The notes under the pieces are model-generated. The model was given only the letters and a program-made list of their open reading frames with translations, searched no databases and had not been told where the DNA came from. Made by a program: the position numbers and the translations under genes. This document shows, one piece after another, positions 40,101 through 51,800 of a DNA stretch of 64,000 nt. Numbering within the stretch: position 1 is the stretch's first letter; every line of letters begins with the position of its first letter. The stretch is from Charina bottae (lineage: Eukaryota > Chordata > Lepidosauria > Squamata > Charinaidae). The stretch covers positions 13,006,501 through 13,070,500 of the forward strand of contig JALMGJ010000015.1 of the NCBI GenBank assembly GCA_023362775.1. The letters run 5' to 3'.

Positions 40101-41779
40101 TTACCTTTTTATTCTATTTACTTTATCTGCTGAAGTTGCATAATAAGCTAAAATTCATGTTTTGGCCTTTGGCTGTAAGTATAATTTTGTACAAACAAGT
40201 GCTTTGGGTACACATTCGTAGCTAATGTGAAAGGCAGATGTCAGACTAATACTTAATGTATCCAGTTATATTCCTGGAAAAATAGGCTAATTATAAAAAG
40301 ATTTCCACTCTTTTGTAGTTTTATTTTTTTTTCTTTTTTCTTTTTTTTTGTATATCTTTATTCTTTTACATAATAATAATACATAAGAAAACAATATCTA
40401 ACATAACATAACATAAAATGACATAGCATTACATAAATGACAACATTTAGGTTACATTTTTAAATTAAATACGACGTCAACCCTCTTCCAAAACAACCTT
40501 TCATTTCAACTCACGTACTTACTTAGGCTTCCCTTCTCTCTTCTACCTTCTCAAACTCTAACATCACTTAACATTACCTTTTAACATAACTAAAAAACTT
40601 CCTCTCTTACAAACATAACCTATCTTAATCTCCTCTCCTTTTAACCTTCTTTCCCCCTCTTCTCTCTACTCTCTTTTCCATCTCCTCTTCCTACTCTTAC
40701 CTTCTCTACACCCTAATCCCCCTAATCCCCTTTTACTCTCCCTTCTTTTTCACTTATTCTACACTCTACCCTAAAAAAAAAGAAAAGAAAACGACTACCA
40801 AACAGGACTTCCTACTTTCTCACCATCATTTCCTTCAACTATTTAGAAATAATCTCTATCATATTTAATTTTTATTTATTTATTTACATTAAATTCCCAA
40901 TTGGACTTTTTGAGTCTTTTCTATAAATTTATAGAAAGGGCTCCAACATAAACTGTATTTTATTTCCAACAAGAGCTGGTGAGATTCACTAGGGATCACT
41001 TGGTGGACTCAAGAGAAGAGCCACACACACTGTCCTTTACCGGACAGCACAGTGCCTTAGACCTGGAGAGACTGTTCTTGGCTTTCTTTTTCAGGATGCT
41101 TTCAATTCACTGGTGGCAGCACTGTTTCTCCTCATTGTGGGCCTGTGTGCAACATTAATAAAGACCATCAAGGAGACATTAATTGGAGGTGTAAGTAAGA
41201 GCATCTGTACTAGCAGTATGGTGTGAAAATCGATAGGGCATGTCCTGGAGGGTCTCGGTGGGCCAGGACTCGAGAGCAGGTTTTTGTCCTTACAATAGGT
41301 CAGCCTTTCTCAACTTTTTGACCCAGTGCAGCTGGCTGGGGAATTCTGGGAGTTGAAATCCACCTATCTTAAAGTTGCCATGGTTGAGAAATGCCGCTGT
41401 AGACTATTAAGAACTTCACAGTTTAGCTGGCAAAGTCAAGGGAAGTGGAAGCAGATGCGATAGATGGAGGAGAGAGAATAGGGATTGGGGGGTGAGAAAT
41501 TAGAATTACTTTTGTAGAATATGAGGTGGAACTTTTTTCCCCTTATTTCTTACTGTACATATATATTTAAATAGAAGTCTCACAAAAATAAATTCTGATC
41601 TACAGGAGTTGCTCTAAACTAGCCTTTAGATGTTAATCGTGATTCATTTTCTTTTTGTGTGGAATCTGAACCACATTCTTGTTTTCCCTTTTTTGCAGGT
41701 ATTCTGTTTGCTGCTTTGCATTCTTTGTATAACAGATGCTGCTTTAATCCTGAAAAAAGTTTCTTTTAATAGGTCATAG
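36974..41779 (+). CDS. CKLF: CKLF-type MARVEL-domain protein (complete, four exons)
   Basis: CKLF/CMTM proteins are small tetraspan MARVEL-domain membrane proteins; mammalian CKLF also has chemotactic activity. The joined product is 134 aa (exons 36974-37042, 40016-40174, 41095-41190 and 41699-41779, all phase 0). The start ATG at 36974 lies in a strong initiation context (gccgccATGg). Four hydrophobic segments are visible: about residues 24-35, 44-63 (ALVIMELVITFLFYLLYLL), 80-97 (SLVAALFLLIVGLCATLI) and 109-126. The stretch FMFWPLADAFNSLV and the C-terminal ITDAALILKKVSFNRS match the CKLF/CMTM1/CMTM2 branch and not CMTM3 or CMTM4. In mammals three such genes lie between TK2 and CMTM3, while here only this one is seen, so it may represent their single ancestral gene. 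The short C-terminal tail lacks the lysine-rich extension of human CKLF. Naming it CKLF and not CMTM1/2 is an inference from position and similarity. Confidence 0.88.
37186..37605 (+). repeat. Long polypyrimidine tract in CKLF intron 1
   Basis: About 420 bases in which nearly every base on the plus strand is C or T (CTCCTTCTTTC-type units with occasional A or G). It starts about 140 bases after the exon 1 donor. Such homopurine-homopyrimidine tracts can form triplex (H-DNA). Confidence 0.9.
37641..38258 (+). mobile_element. tRNA-derived SINE with a Bov-B insertion in its tail
   Basis: The SINE head (ggtgtggtggctcagccggt) lacks its B-box segment through an internal deletion. The body runs to gtgcggggggaaac at about 37915. 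The Bov-B fragment (37918-38250, minus) follows, and the SINE tail cccttacctttttt resumes. The 11-bp duplication aaataactttt flanks the whole (37629-37639 and 38259-38269), so it belongs to the SINE and the Bov-B came later. Confidence 0.75.
37918..38250 (-). mobile_element. Bov-B (RTE) LINE 3' end, minus
   Basis: The minus strand encodes LKLRYFGHLMRREDSLEKTL and WRAMVHEVMKSRTRLND with an (ACA)n tail at the low end. Close relative of 29940-30262. Confidence 0.88.
38695..38790 (+). mobile_element. LINE 3' end (CR1/L2-type)
   Basis: The signature gtacgtcgcccagagtcacg followed by agatgagtggctatacaaat and an (AATA)n end. Confidence 0.55.
39415..39434 (+). repeat. (CT)n microsatellite
   Basis: About ten CT units in CKLF intron 1. 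Confidence 0.9.
40016..40174 (+). CDS. CKLF: CKLF-type exon 2
   Basis: 53 codons between the acceptor cttgcag and the donor GTAAGT. It carries the first two membrane segments. Confidence 0.92.
40318..40800 (-). mobile_element. LINE-like 3' UTR, minus, pyrimidine-rich
   Basis: It starts with T-rich sequence (complement of an A tail), then an (ACATA)n-like region, then about 250 bases that are mostly C and T. It resembles the 3' part of L1-type LINEs but no ORF was found. It lies in CKLF intron 2. Confidence 0.4.
41095..41190 (+). CDS. CKLF: CKLF-type exon 3
   Basis: 32 codons, DAFNSLVAALFLLIVGLC onward to LIGG, between the acceptor ttttcag and the donor GTAAGT. Third membrane segment. Confidence 0.93.
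41301..41399 (+). mobile_element. Palindromic hAT-type MITE, diverged
   Basis: Shortened first arm and a readable second arm (gaattctgggagttgaaatc to ggttgagaaatgc). No clear duplication. Confidence 0.65.
41699..41779 (+). CDS. CKLF: CKLF-type exon 4 and stop
   Basis: 26 codons plus TAG after the acceptor tttttgcag. Fourth membrane segment, then KKVSFNRS. Confidence 0.92.
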   Translation, partial: VFCLLLCILCITDAALILKKVSFNRS

Positions 41780-42616
41780 TAGGAAGGGGTGGTATCCAAA
41801 GCTAAAATGGCCAATCGAGCCAAATAAATTATATAGAACAGCCATCCTGAATGTAGTTTCATCCAGATATGCTGGACTACAGCTCCCATCATCCACAACC
41901 AACACACAAAATACCAGGAGGTCATCAGGTTGGGAAAAGCTGTTACAATCCATTTTAAAAGCCTGGTTTGCTCTTTGCTGTCTGTCACATTTTCTTGGTA
42001 TTCCCTAAAAGCTTTAGGCTCCAGTTCAGCCAGTCAAGCTTTATTAAATCCTATTGATTTCAAGAGGCAAAATTAAGCAGATGTTTAACCCTATCAAATT
42101 ACATGTGATTTAACTTGAATACTTAGTTCATCTATTTAGCAGCAGGAGCAACCGTTGATAAAAATGTCTTGTGTTTTATAAAATAGCTGTTTTTGCCAGT
42201 GTAACATTAAAAATGATTATGGGGTATATCTTCTTGAACCAGTTTGTATTAAATTTTAATGTTTTTAATTAAAAAGGTTTACCTGCAATAATATTAGAGC
42301 CCCTAGTGTTTATTGTTTGCATTTTCCCCACTCAGAATTTTTTAAAAAAACTTTAACCTTTTAACAAAATGCGATCTTAAAGAGCCACCATCATTGACTA
42401 TGCTGCTTGTAATAGCAGAGTAGCTGGGTTCACACAATGTGCTGGGCTAATATGGGGCTGGTTCAGTGAACCCAGGCCTTGTAGTTAATTGTTCAGCCTC
42501 TGGCTATTAATCAGTTAGCATGTTGCGCAAACACACACACACCCAGGACATGGCAAATCCCTCTTAGCAGAGCACTCAAGAAGATTAAGTGTAATATCAG
42601 ACAGAACCTTTTAGAC

Positions 42617-42868
42617 CAGAGCTTTCCAAACTTTTCATGTTGGTGACACACTTTTTAGACATGCATCATTTTGCGACACTCTTACAGCAGGGCACAAGGC
42701 AGGCACTAGGACCTGTGCAGAATCCTGGCAGGGCAGGTTTGGAGGCAGCAAGGCACAAGGCAGGCACTAGGACCTGCCTGGAAGCCAGGAGGCAGCAGCC
42801 GCCGTGACACACCCAGACACTGCAGCTGACACACTAATGTGTCCCGACACACAGTTTGGAAAGCCCTG
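42617..42868. mobile_element. hAT-type non-autonomous element, perfect TSD
   Basis: Third copy of the cagagctttccaaac family. The 8-bp duplication ttttagac is perfect (42609-42616 and 42869-42876). It has about two 61-bp-type units, the second shortened. Confidence 0.93.
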
Positions 42869-43379
42869 TTTTAGACTATTATCTGACAGTGCAGAGTGGA
42901 GATGTAGACACAAGTAACATGGTATTCCACCTCTTAATAAAATTAATCAAGTCCATGCACTGAATTCCTTGGGGCAAAACCACACCATATGCATTGTTTT
43001 GGTTCCTAATCCTAATTCAACTTTTTGGGTAGCTTGTGTTGTAGAAAAGCATATACCCCATTCTGGACGATAGTGTTGCAATTAGGTTTGCGGGAGGGGG
43101 AAATCACATTCCGGCATGAAGCTCAACTGTTGGGTGTGCCAAACAAGCAAGCTTCAGACATAAGGGGCTCGCTTCTCCTTTTCTTCCTGCACCACAATGA
43201 GATGATCTGAAGATTTTTGTTTAAACTGTACATGGCTTTTTATGTGCACCAGGATAAACTAAAGTGCAGTTTGTCCAAATAAGACCAATCTATAGTTTCT
43301 GATCCTGATTTGTTAAGATAAACCAGGGATGAGGAATTGTTGGCTTATAGGCTACATGCAACCCACCAAGCCTTCATCT

Positions 43380-43513
43380 CAGTATTTCTCAACCATGGCA
43401 ACACTAAGATGGGTGGACTTCAACTCCCAGAATTCCCCAGACAGCATGCTTTCTGGGGAATTCTGGAAGTTGAAGTCCATCCATCTTAGTGTTGCCAAGG
43501 TTGAGAAACGCTG
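43380..43513. mobile_element. Palindromic hAT-type MITE, perfect TSD
   Basis: The 8-bp duplication cttcatct flanks it (43372-43379 and 43514-43521), and the arms are strongly complementary. Confidence 0.93.
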
Positions 43514-44589
43514 CTTCATCTGGTGTAAATTCTTCCAGTGGACCAGTCTTCTCTCTTCCATTATACCACATGCCGTTATTCCCCAACCCCGTGCCCTCTT
43601 AGCGATTAAAAAACAGAAAAAAATTCTTTGAAGCCTTTTCTGTTGTTGTTTTTTAATGAAAACATTGAACTATGTCATTATGTTGTGTTTTTAACTAATA
43701 CCTAAAATTATTAAGGTGTGGAAGCTTAAAGTGGAACTACAAGGGAAAATGGAATCATATGTGAAAGGTAGAGCCTCTTTCAATATAGGCAAACTTAGGG
43801 CTTTCAAAAGACCTTGAGAACGATAAAGAAAAAGATCAGAAATAGAAACTGGCCATAGTGATAGTACTTCAGAAAAAGAAATGAGACTAAACATTTTATG
43901 TGGCAAAATGTCTATTTTTGAACCTTAATCACCTTTCTGAAAGTTTTATATAGTAGAGGCAAAAGCTAGGACATATAACTTGATTAATTTTCTGCTTTCA
44001 GCACTTCTTGCTTGCCTAAACAGGCAACAGTGAAGACAAACTACATTCCTTAGAGCTTGTAGCTCCATTTGCAACAAACAATAAGAACATCTAAAATGAA
44101 ATTAAAAACATTCACAATTTTTGTCTGAAACTTTTCAGTTTTATATATCAAGCAAGCAAAGCAGTATAAATTATACATGTTTATAAAGTGATGGATGACT
44201 TTATAAAGGTTGTTAAACATTTGTTTCCCCCTGAAATTCCTTCTGCCAGAAATTCCAGAAAAGCTTGCTTATGACTTCCAGATATACTAGAATAGCAACT
44301 CCTAAAATTCCCTGCTAAATTTGAGTAGGATTTCTGAAAACTGCAATCCTAATTCATCCGGAGGCCGTTCCTATAGCATCCTCTTACTAATAGCTTAAGC
44401 AAGGGAGGGAAGTGACATAATTTAACTATTTCAAAACAAAGCAGGTGAAAATGTTCCCCGACTCCAGAGCAAAAAAAGAAAAAGCATTTGGTCCACGTTC
44501 TTGAGAACTTCACTGATCCTCGGTAGTTTTCTGAAGTCTTTCTCCTGATGCTTTATCTTTAAATATATTTACTATCTGTTTCTTTATTA

Positions 44590-44708
44590 CAGTGTTTCTC
44601 AATCTCAGCAACTTGTGTGGACTTCAACTCCCAGAATTCTTTGCTGGCTGGGGAATTCTGGGGGTTGAAGTCCACACATCTTAAAGCCGCCAAGGTTGAG
44701 AAACACTG
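44590..44708. mobile_element. Palindromic hAT-type MITE beside the CMTM3 CpG island
   Basis: Termini cagtgtttctcaatc and ggttgagaaacactg. Duplication not clear. It ends within about 50 bases of the CpG-rich region. Confidence 0.82.
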
Positions 44709-44739
44709 ATTCAGCGGAATAAACCTGGCTTTCTGCGCA

Positions 44740-45860
44740 TCAGCAATTTGCACGCGTGAGCTGAAGAACCGCAACGCACCACCGAACAGATGATTAGCTT
44801 TCACACGAACATGATAACGCGGGCTCGCTCAGGGCGCTGAGTCATAACGCGGTTTCTTTATGGGACTCACCCGCTAGGACTCAAAAATCCCACCAACCGC
44901 GATTGGCCAACAAACTAGGGCTTCGCGCGCCGCGAGGACCTCACTGCCGCGCGCAGCGGGCTCGCAACCCGATCCACAGCAGCTGCTCCTGGGGTTGGGC
45001 GCCACCCAGCGCCAGTTCCCGAAGCGGAGCCCGCACTCGGTTCAATTCAAGCGCCGAAGGAAGGAGGCGGAGCCGAGGGCGCAGCGCCCAGACGAGACAG
45101 CGAGGCCCCCCGCCGCCTCCCCCTGCCCCGACCCGGATTGGTGGCCGCTTGCAAAGACGGTGCGGATTTCCCCGATTTCCGTAGCATTTCCGTTTTCCTC
45201 CTCCCGAGACCCAGCATTGAAAAAACCCACCCCCTCGGGGCTGCATCGATCGGCGCTTCTTGCAAACTCGACGGCGGCGCGTCCCGGAGCCGCTTCCCTC
45301 TTCTGCAGGCGAAGGGTCCTGAGCATGGAGCGCTCCGAAGGAGAAGACCCCGATCCGGCCGTGGCGCCGCCGGGGACTCGCCTGCTTCTGGCCTTCAAGG
45401 CGTTCGTGAGCTCCCGCAAAGGGCTGTTGCTGCTGTCCCAGGCGGTAAGGGCGCGGGCGTGGTGCGGGGGTGGGTGCGGGGAGGACTGTGTTCCACATTG
45501 CAAAGTTCAGACAAGGGAACAGATCGGGTGGGGAAGGGAGGCCGAGGAGGGTGAGCCCATATCTGGCAGAGAAGGGGAGAAGCCCTTCCCAGCCGCTCCG
45601 TTCGGACGACCCCTTCTGCAGGAACCGTGCCCCAAGGGGGAACTCGTGACCTCCTGAGCCATTGCCCGCCGCGGGGTCTTGCCAAAGCAGGAATGACTGC
45701 AAACGGCTCGCTTCGTTGAGGAACCGGGGATCAGCCTTCCCCAAAGATAGACCTGCCACGCCCCCCAGCGGAGCCTCTGCACGTTGCATACCCGCGAGGG
45801 AAGGCGGAGGGGGCGCCCCACGACACGCTGAACTGCAACGTCACCAGCCCCGGTCTAGCG
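44740..45860 (+). promoter_or_regulatory. CMTM3: CpG-island promoter of CMTM3
   Basis: A CpG-rich block covering exon 1. An inverted CCAAT box (gattggccaa) lies at 44901-44910, about 420 bases before the ATG. No TATA box is evident. Long open frames on both strands here are compositional and not genes. Confidence 0.72.
45325..45444 (+). CDS. CMTM3: CMTM3 exon 1
   Basis: 40 codons from MERSEGEDPDPAVAPPG to LLLLSQA, then the donor GTAAGG. Confidence 0.93.
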
Positions 45861-48800
45861 ACGAGTGCAATTAGTTTGCCGCTTATTGAGTTGGTTCCCA
45901 CAACACGTGTAAGCCAAACCTGAGTTAATCAGGATTAACTGAATGAAAGCACCAAAAGGGGTATACTTCTGAAGATAGTAGTTATGTAGGGGAAACAGCA
46001 ACTTCTGGACTCTGCAGGATGATGGACGGAATCAGGAGCTGAGGCCATGAAAGAGAGAACCGTGACCGATAGGACGAGGAGGAGGAAAACTGCAGGAAGA
46101 CTCTAGTATGGTCACAGAAGTTCAGAATCTTTTACTAGTTCTACATTGTCCTAAACCATGGCTTGCTTGACTCTAGTTTATTGGAAAAGGTACACTGGCT
46201 GAGCTTGCACAACAGACAAAACCAAGTCCAGGCAAACCACATTACGCCAAGTGTGACATGTTGGTGTCAGCTCTCGTCCCCTAATGTTACACCTAAAGTA
46301 AGATTACTGCAGCTTGCCCTGTCCCTCTTCAGACCCGACAACCAATGAGGTTATGAACCTGGCTTGCTAAAGCAAAGCATACAGGTAGTCCTCACTTAAC
46401 GATCACAACTGAGACCGGAATTTCAGTTGCTAAGCAAAGCGCTCATTAAGCAAATCCAACCCGATTTTATGACTTTTGAGGCGGTCATTAAGGGAATCAC
46501 GTGGTTCCCCATTGATTTTGCTGCCAGAAGCCGGCCAGGAAGGTTGAAAATGGCGATCACGTGACCACAGCATGCTGTGGCGGTCATAAATGCGAACTGG
46601 TTGCCAAGCGCCCAAATCGTGATCACATGACCGCGGGGATGCTGCGACGGTCATAAGTGTGAGCACTGGTTGTAAGTTGGTTTTTTCAGTACCATTGTAA
46701 ATCTGAACTGTCACTAAATGAATGGTCATTAAGTGAGGACTATCTAGGTAATATTGATTCTAAGATTCTGTAGAGATTAGGATTTGCAAAAATCCAACCA
46801 ATTCCCATCAGCATTTATTGTTTTGCCCTTTTATCCTGCTTTCTCTCTAAGAGATGAAGGAGATGTACGTGGTAGGAACCCCCACATTTTATCACCCCAG
46901 CAGCCACCATGGAGCGGAGGTCAGGCTTTGTTGAACTCGAACCCCCTAATCCAAGCCTGAAACCATTCAGTGCTACTCTGGCTACATAATAGAGAATGTC
47001 TGTCTCTCCTCTTCTTTCTGTCTTTTTTTCCCCATCTTCTTCTCTGTGGCAACTCAGTAGTAGAGACTACTTCCAGCTAGGAAGGGGGAAAAGGTTGAAT
47101 AAGAGCTTTCATGGAAGACTGTTTTCCATAACTTGGTAACCTGAGCATTCCTCGCTTTGTTCCGTAGCAGGAAAGAATTCTGCCTTTGAGTCAGATGTGC
47201 TAGAGAATAAATCATTCCAAAAGGCAGGCTTTGGGAGTGTCACCAGCAGGGGCAACCCAAGAAACCGCTACTGGCTGGGCATCATGGGGGTTGTGGTTCC
47301 ACACATCCAGAAGATGAAGCCTGGGGAAGATTCCTGTGTAGCGTGGCCACCATCAGACCCTGGATGGGATGCCTCTTGTTTTTAAGGGTTGCTAGCATAG
47401 TAGAGGAACTGGTTTGAGCAGAAGGATGGGAAATTTGGAAGAGACACCAAGTTGGGCTCTTTGAAAAGACAGGGAGACTGCAGAGAAAGAAAGGGAAAGT
47501 TTCGCAGGGAAGACCAGATACTTACCAGACTCTTATTCAGCAGGAGGTAACGCGCAGTGATCTATATGTACAATGACCATGCACCCTTTCTTATAAAGGA
47601 CAGTCCTTTATTTCAGAAAGCTGTCCTTTAGATTTATTCAATTTAATTTCTTTTTGGTTTTGCTCTTGAATTTTCCTTTGTAAAGCAAAGTTATAAACAT
47701 GAACCATTTTTTAAAATCCTTATGAACCTCTTTCAGATTTGCCCCCTTTTCCAGCTTTGTCCTTCTTTCCAAGAAAATATGGTCACTGTATCTATATGCC
47801 ATCTTGCCTGAGGATGCTGTAACCGGAAAGAGCAGGTTGGAGAATCTCACCTGTAGTTCATTGAAGTCCATCCTCTCTTATTTTGTTAGTTAGAAACCTA
47901 CTTGACTTCGTTGCCTCTGTTTCCCCCGTGTGTTCAATAAATGCTGTTTGTACTTTTTCCTCTCCTCCTCTCTACAATTTATTAACTTTCCTATTTTTCC
48001 CTTCCTTTCAGGAAATGCAGAGAGGCTATAACATCATATTTGGGGCTGTGGCTTTCTTCCCCCACCTGTCCTACAACGGTTGGAATTTCCTAAAAAAAAT
48101 GTACTGGCAGGAAAAGGGGGGCTGTGGTAGATGAATCAGCTTGCACATCCGTTGATTAATTGATCAGGGTCAATTTTAATCACCTAGGGCAAATTCAAAT
48201 CAGTGGGGCTGAGAATCGGATGAAGGCCATTTGCTGGTTAGGTGTGTTTGTGGATACGCAAAAGTACAATTTTTGCTTTGTGTTTTCAAGATTTGATTCT
48301 TGAAATGTTATGGCAGGAATGAGCAAACAAAATTATGTGGATTTTCTTTCTATCAGAGAGCCAAAAGTTCTCTTTAGTGGCAGTGACAACGCTGGCTCTT
48401 CGGCTAACGAACGGAGATGAGCACCAGCCCCTAGAGTCGGACTTGACTGTGCAGGGGAAACCTTTACCTTTTTATTAAGGTTCAGAAAATATACACATTT
48501 AAATGCTTTCTGTTAAAATACTGGTGATGATTTGATATCACTGCCTTAAACAAACCGTGTTTCCCAATCCAGATTTAATGGCTCAGCTCACCTTGTTTTA
48601 GCTCTGGTTGAATTAACCATGACTGGGTAGGTTTTGCAATGCTATAAACCACGGTTTTTAAATTCCAGTGTTGGGTTTACATGGCCCCAAGTAGGATGCC
48701 ACATTTGGGCTTAGCGGGTCGTGTGAACTCAGCCAAGGACCTTTTTCAGGCTGTCTGGCCCTTTGCCCACCCCCAGCACACACTGCTTGAAAAATCTTGC

Positions 48801-51800
48801 CTTGACTTTAAAGGCAATTTGCCACATTCACTTTGGGAGGAACAGCAGGATGCTTCCTGCTCTCCCAGCCATAGCAAGTCTATAAAGTGACAGTAATTTC
48901 ATTTCATGCTCTGCATCCCCAAATGGGGATTAGAGATGACAATAGGATGAAATCGGAGTTCGGTACTGAATTAAGTTGGGCTTCACTTTGGGGCTATCAG
49001 CAGCCCATTGCAGGCTTTCCCTGAAGATAAATCTCTGCTAGATTTCCAAAAAAGCATGGGGTGTGTGTAATTTTATTTTATTTTATTATTTTTTAATGGG
49101 CAAGTCTACCCTCCTCCGTTGTTACAGGTTGATACTGCTTGCTTGCAAAGCCTTCCTGGATTTAAAAAAAGATAGAGGAACTGCTGTGTAGCCTGAGACT
49201 TGCTATTCCTTTGCAGAGTTCTCTTATTTCACAGCCAGGCTGAAGTTCCCAGTGGTCTCTTTTGCAGCAGGCTCCCTTGCAGAAGCTAAAGGAATAGGAA
49301 GTGGTATCCACCAGCCCCCCTGACACAGCTTGAGTTTAATTTTTTAGGAGTCCTTTAACTTAAAAATTAAACAGAGCTGGCAGGCAGCAAAGCACAGTGC
49401 AGCTTCCTGCACTGTCTTTATATCCAAGAATGTCTCTGGACCTCTAAGTGGGTAGTTTGTGACTGGCCACATCCTCCACAGCAGCTGTTTTGCGAATGGG
49501 GAAGCTTCCCTGGAAGCAGGGTTGTGAAAGTGTCCACTGTGGGCTCTCAACATTTAGATGTGCCCATCATCCCTCATATAAAACCAAGGTTGCTGTTCAG
49601 GCCGTAAAGCATCCAAAATCTTTATAAGGGCAACTCGCAAAAATTAGCACATAGGGTTTCACGTCCTCAAGAACTTTGCCGGGTGAGATGCTGACCCCAA
49701 AGGTGAAAGAAGTAGTCTTCAAGGGCTAATGCTGAAGAAGCAACAAGTTGCAGCCTTAAAAGGAATCGGGGGGAAGTTACGGAGGTTTTATTTTTTTAAT
49801 GCCTTCAAGTCAGTCTTGACACCTGGTGGCTACATGGACAAGTCCATTACGTTTTCTTGGCACCATTTTTTGGAAGAGGTTTGCCCTCGCCTTCTTCCTA
49901 GGGCTCAGAGAAGGAGACTGGCCCCAAGTCACCCAGCTGGCTTCCATTCCTGTGGCAGGACTGGGGCTCATGGTCTCCTGAGTTCTAGTCCAGCACCTTT
50001 AAGCACGATTAACTAAATATCCTTAAAAGAAATTGAAGAGCCATTCAAGAAAATTCTGATGGTGCAGCAAACTTGATAGCTGTCAGTGTGTAGGGTGGGA
50101 GGGTGGTTGGATCTGCAGGAACACTGGGCCCAATGGGCTCTAACAGACCCTCTACATTATGACCACACCTGCTCATAGCTAACCGCCACGCTCTCCCATT
50201 TGTATCCTCCAGGCTCTCTCCTTTATCATCCTCATCTGTTACATCGCCTCGACAGCTGCAGCTTTCATGATGGTACCTTTACTGACATTTCTACTTGCTT
50301 TGTGCTTTTTTGTTTCGTATTCCCTGAAGCTTGATGAGAAGTTCCGAGGCATCTATTGGCTTTTGGTGGTAAGTAGCTGTATGGGGTTGACTGGAGTCTA
50401 TGATGTGGTTAGTAGATGGGCTGGTAGTGGTTTCTCTATAGAATAACCAAAGACGGGGAAGGAGGACAGGAGACTGAATGGTATCAATTCAAAGCATGTT
50501 GAGGTTGTGACTCCACCATCTCCAGACAACCTGATGATGGGTAATTGAGGCCCAGCACATCTGGAGAGAGGGCGCATCTGCCTTTTTGTGTAGTTACTAC
50601 CTTGAGAACTATTCCTGGAACCTGAAACACACAACACAAAGCCCTCCATGGCTGGGGTCAGATACTCCTTTACATTCCACCAGTGGCTTTTTAGCAAGCT
50701 GCTCTCGCAGTCTGCTTTCTGAATGAGAGGGTGGCCTTGCCTGGTGGTGAAGCTGGTTGTGATATTGAAAGACAGCCAGATCTTGCCTAAGAGCTTCCTT
50801 GTTCTCCACAATGGCCACAAGGGGATGCTGGCCTTCCAGAGAGACTTGTTTTGCAAAACAAAACGGGGGGGGGGGAATGCATCACTGCCATTGAGTTTTG
50901 TTCCACCCCAGTTGTTCATTATTTTCCGCCAGCCATCTAATTTACCATCAAAGACAGCAGCGTCATAACTCAGATATATAATAACTAAGATATTAACCTA
51001 TCTGAGCTCTGTAATCAAAATGCCAGTGCAGTAGTCAACATCTCCACTAGAAAAAAAAAGCTCAAATCAGATTTTCTGCAGGCTATATACATTTGCCTAC
51101 CTTCCTTGTGCAGGAAAGGAAAAAGAGTGTTAAACGTCTGTTTACTGCAAATATAGTCATTGAATTAACATATTTTGGTGATCCCTTTCTGGCCATCAAA
51201 GAATCTGCAGCCTCTGAGGACAAGTCTGATTCCTGTTGGTTGAAGGAATAGAAGATCTTATGTTGTGCTCCAGCCAAGGCATTGCTGCTCCATCTCATAA
51301 GTGCTGGGCACATGGCCCTCGAAAATTAAAGGAGGCTGTTACAAAATAGCTTGTCCCAGCAAAGAGCAAGAAAGTCTTCACCAGATCCTGCTGGCTGGTA
51401 GGATTTGTCAGGAGTTACGATTTTGAAATATCTAGAGCACACCAGGTTGGCGAAGGCTGGCCAGGAGCAGACTTATTGGGGAAGCTGTAGACTTCTAGAT
51501 ATGGCTGAACAGCTGCCAGGATCCCTAATACTTGATCACTACTGGCTTGGTCTGGATGGAAACTAGTTCAGCAGCAAGTGAAGGGCCACAGATTTCCCTC
51601 TGAAACCTCTCTTAAGGACAGCTCTGCATGTAACATGTTCATTTATCTTCTTCATGGTCTCCTGTCTGGTTACATTTATTCTGCAGGATTTTTTGTGTGG
51701 AATTATTGCTGCTATTATATATTTTGCCATCTCAATTGCTGCTGTTTCAAAATATTCGGACACGGCATCGAAGGCGGCAGGGGTAAGTTTTTGTTTCTGA

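Larger units (their letters stand above)
41780..44740. other. CKLF 3' flank and spacer to CMTM3
   Basis: The likely 3' UTR of the CKLF-type gene comes first, with an aataaa at 41823-41828 and weaker signals later. The spacer then holds two dated insertions (42617-42868 and 43380-43513) and a MITE abutting the CMTM3 CpG island. I saw no further MARVEL exon here. Confidence 0.55.
45445..50212. other. CMTM3 intron 1
   Basis: It holds one MITE (46380-46748), the 3' part of a tRNA-derived SINE (48385-48476), a SINE in minus orientation (49790-50010) and an unassigned T-rich segment (47610-47880) that may be LINE-derived. Between 48540 and 48740 there is sequence rich in ccacggttt/aaccatgactggg-type blocks, suggestive of an old DNA transposon. 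No other exon was recognised. Confidence 0.5.

Noticed and set aside
44941..45789. 282-codon minus-strand and 220-codon plus-strand frames
   Set aside because: They are compositional open frames in the CMTM3 CpG island. The plus-strand exon 1 with a matching donor and CMTM3 homology is in a different extent.
47638..47871. 77-codon minus-strand frame with lysine-rich end
   Set aside because: Possibly LINE-derived but without a motif I can identify, so it is not called as a gene or named element.
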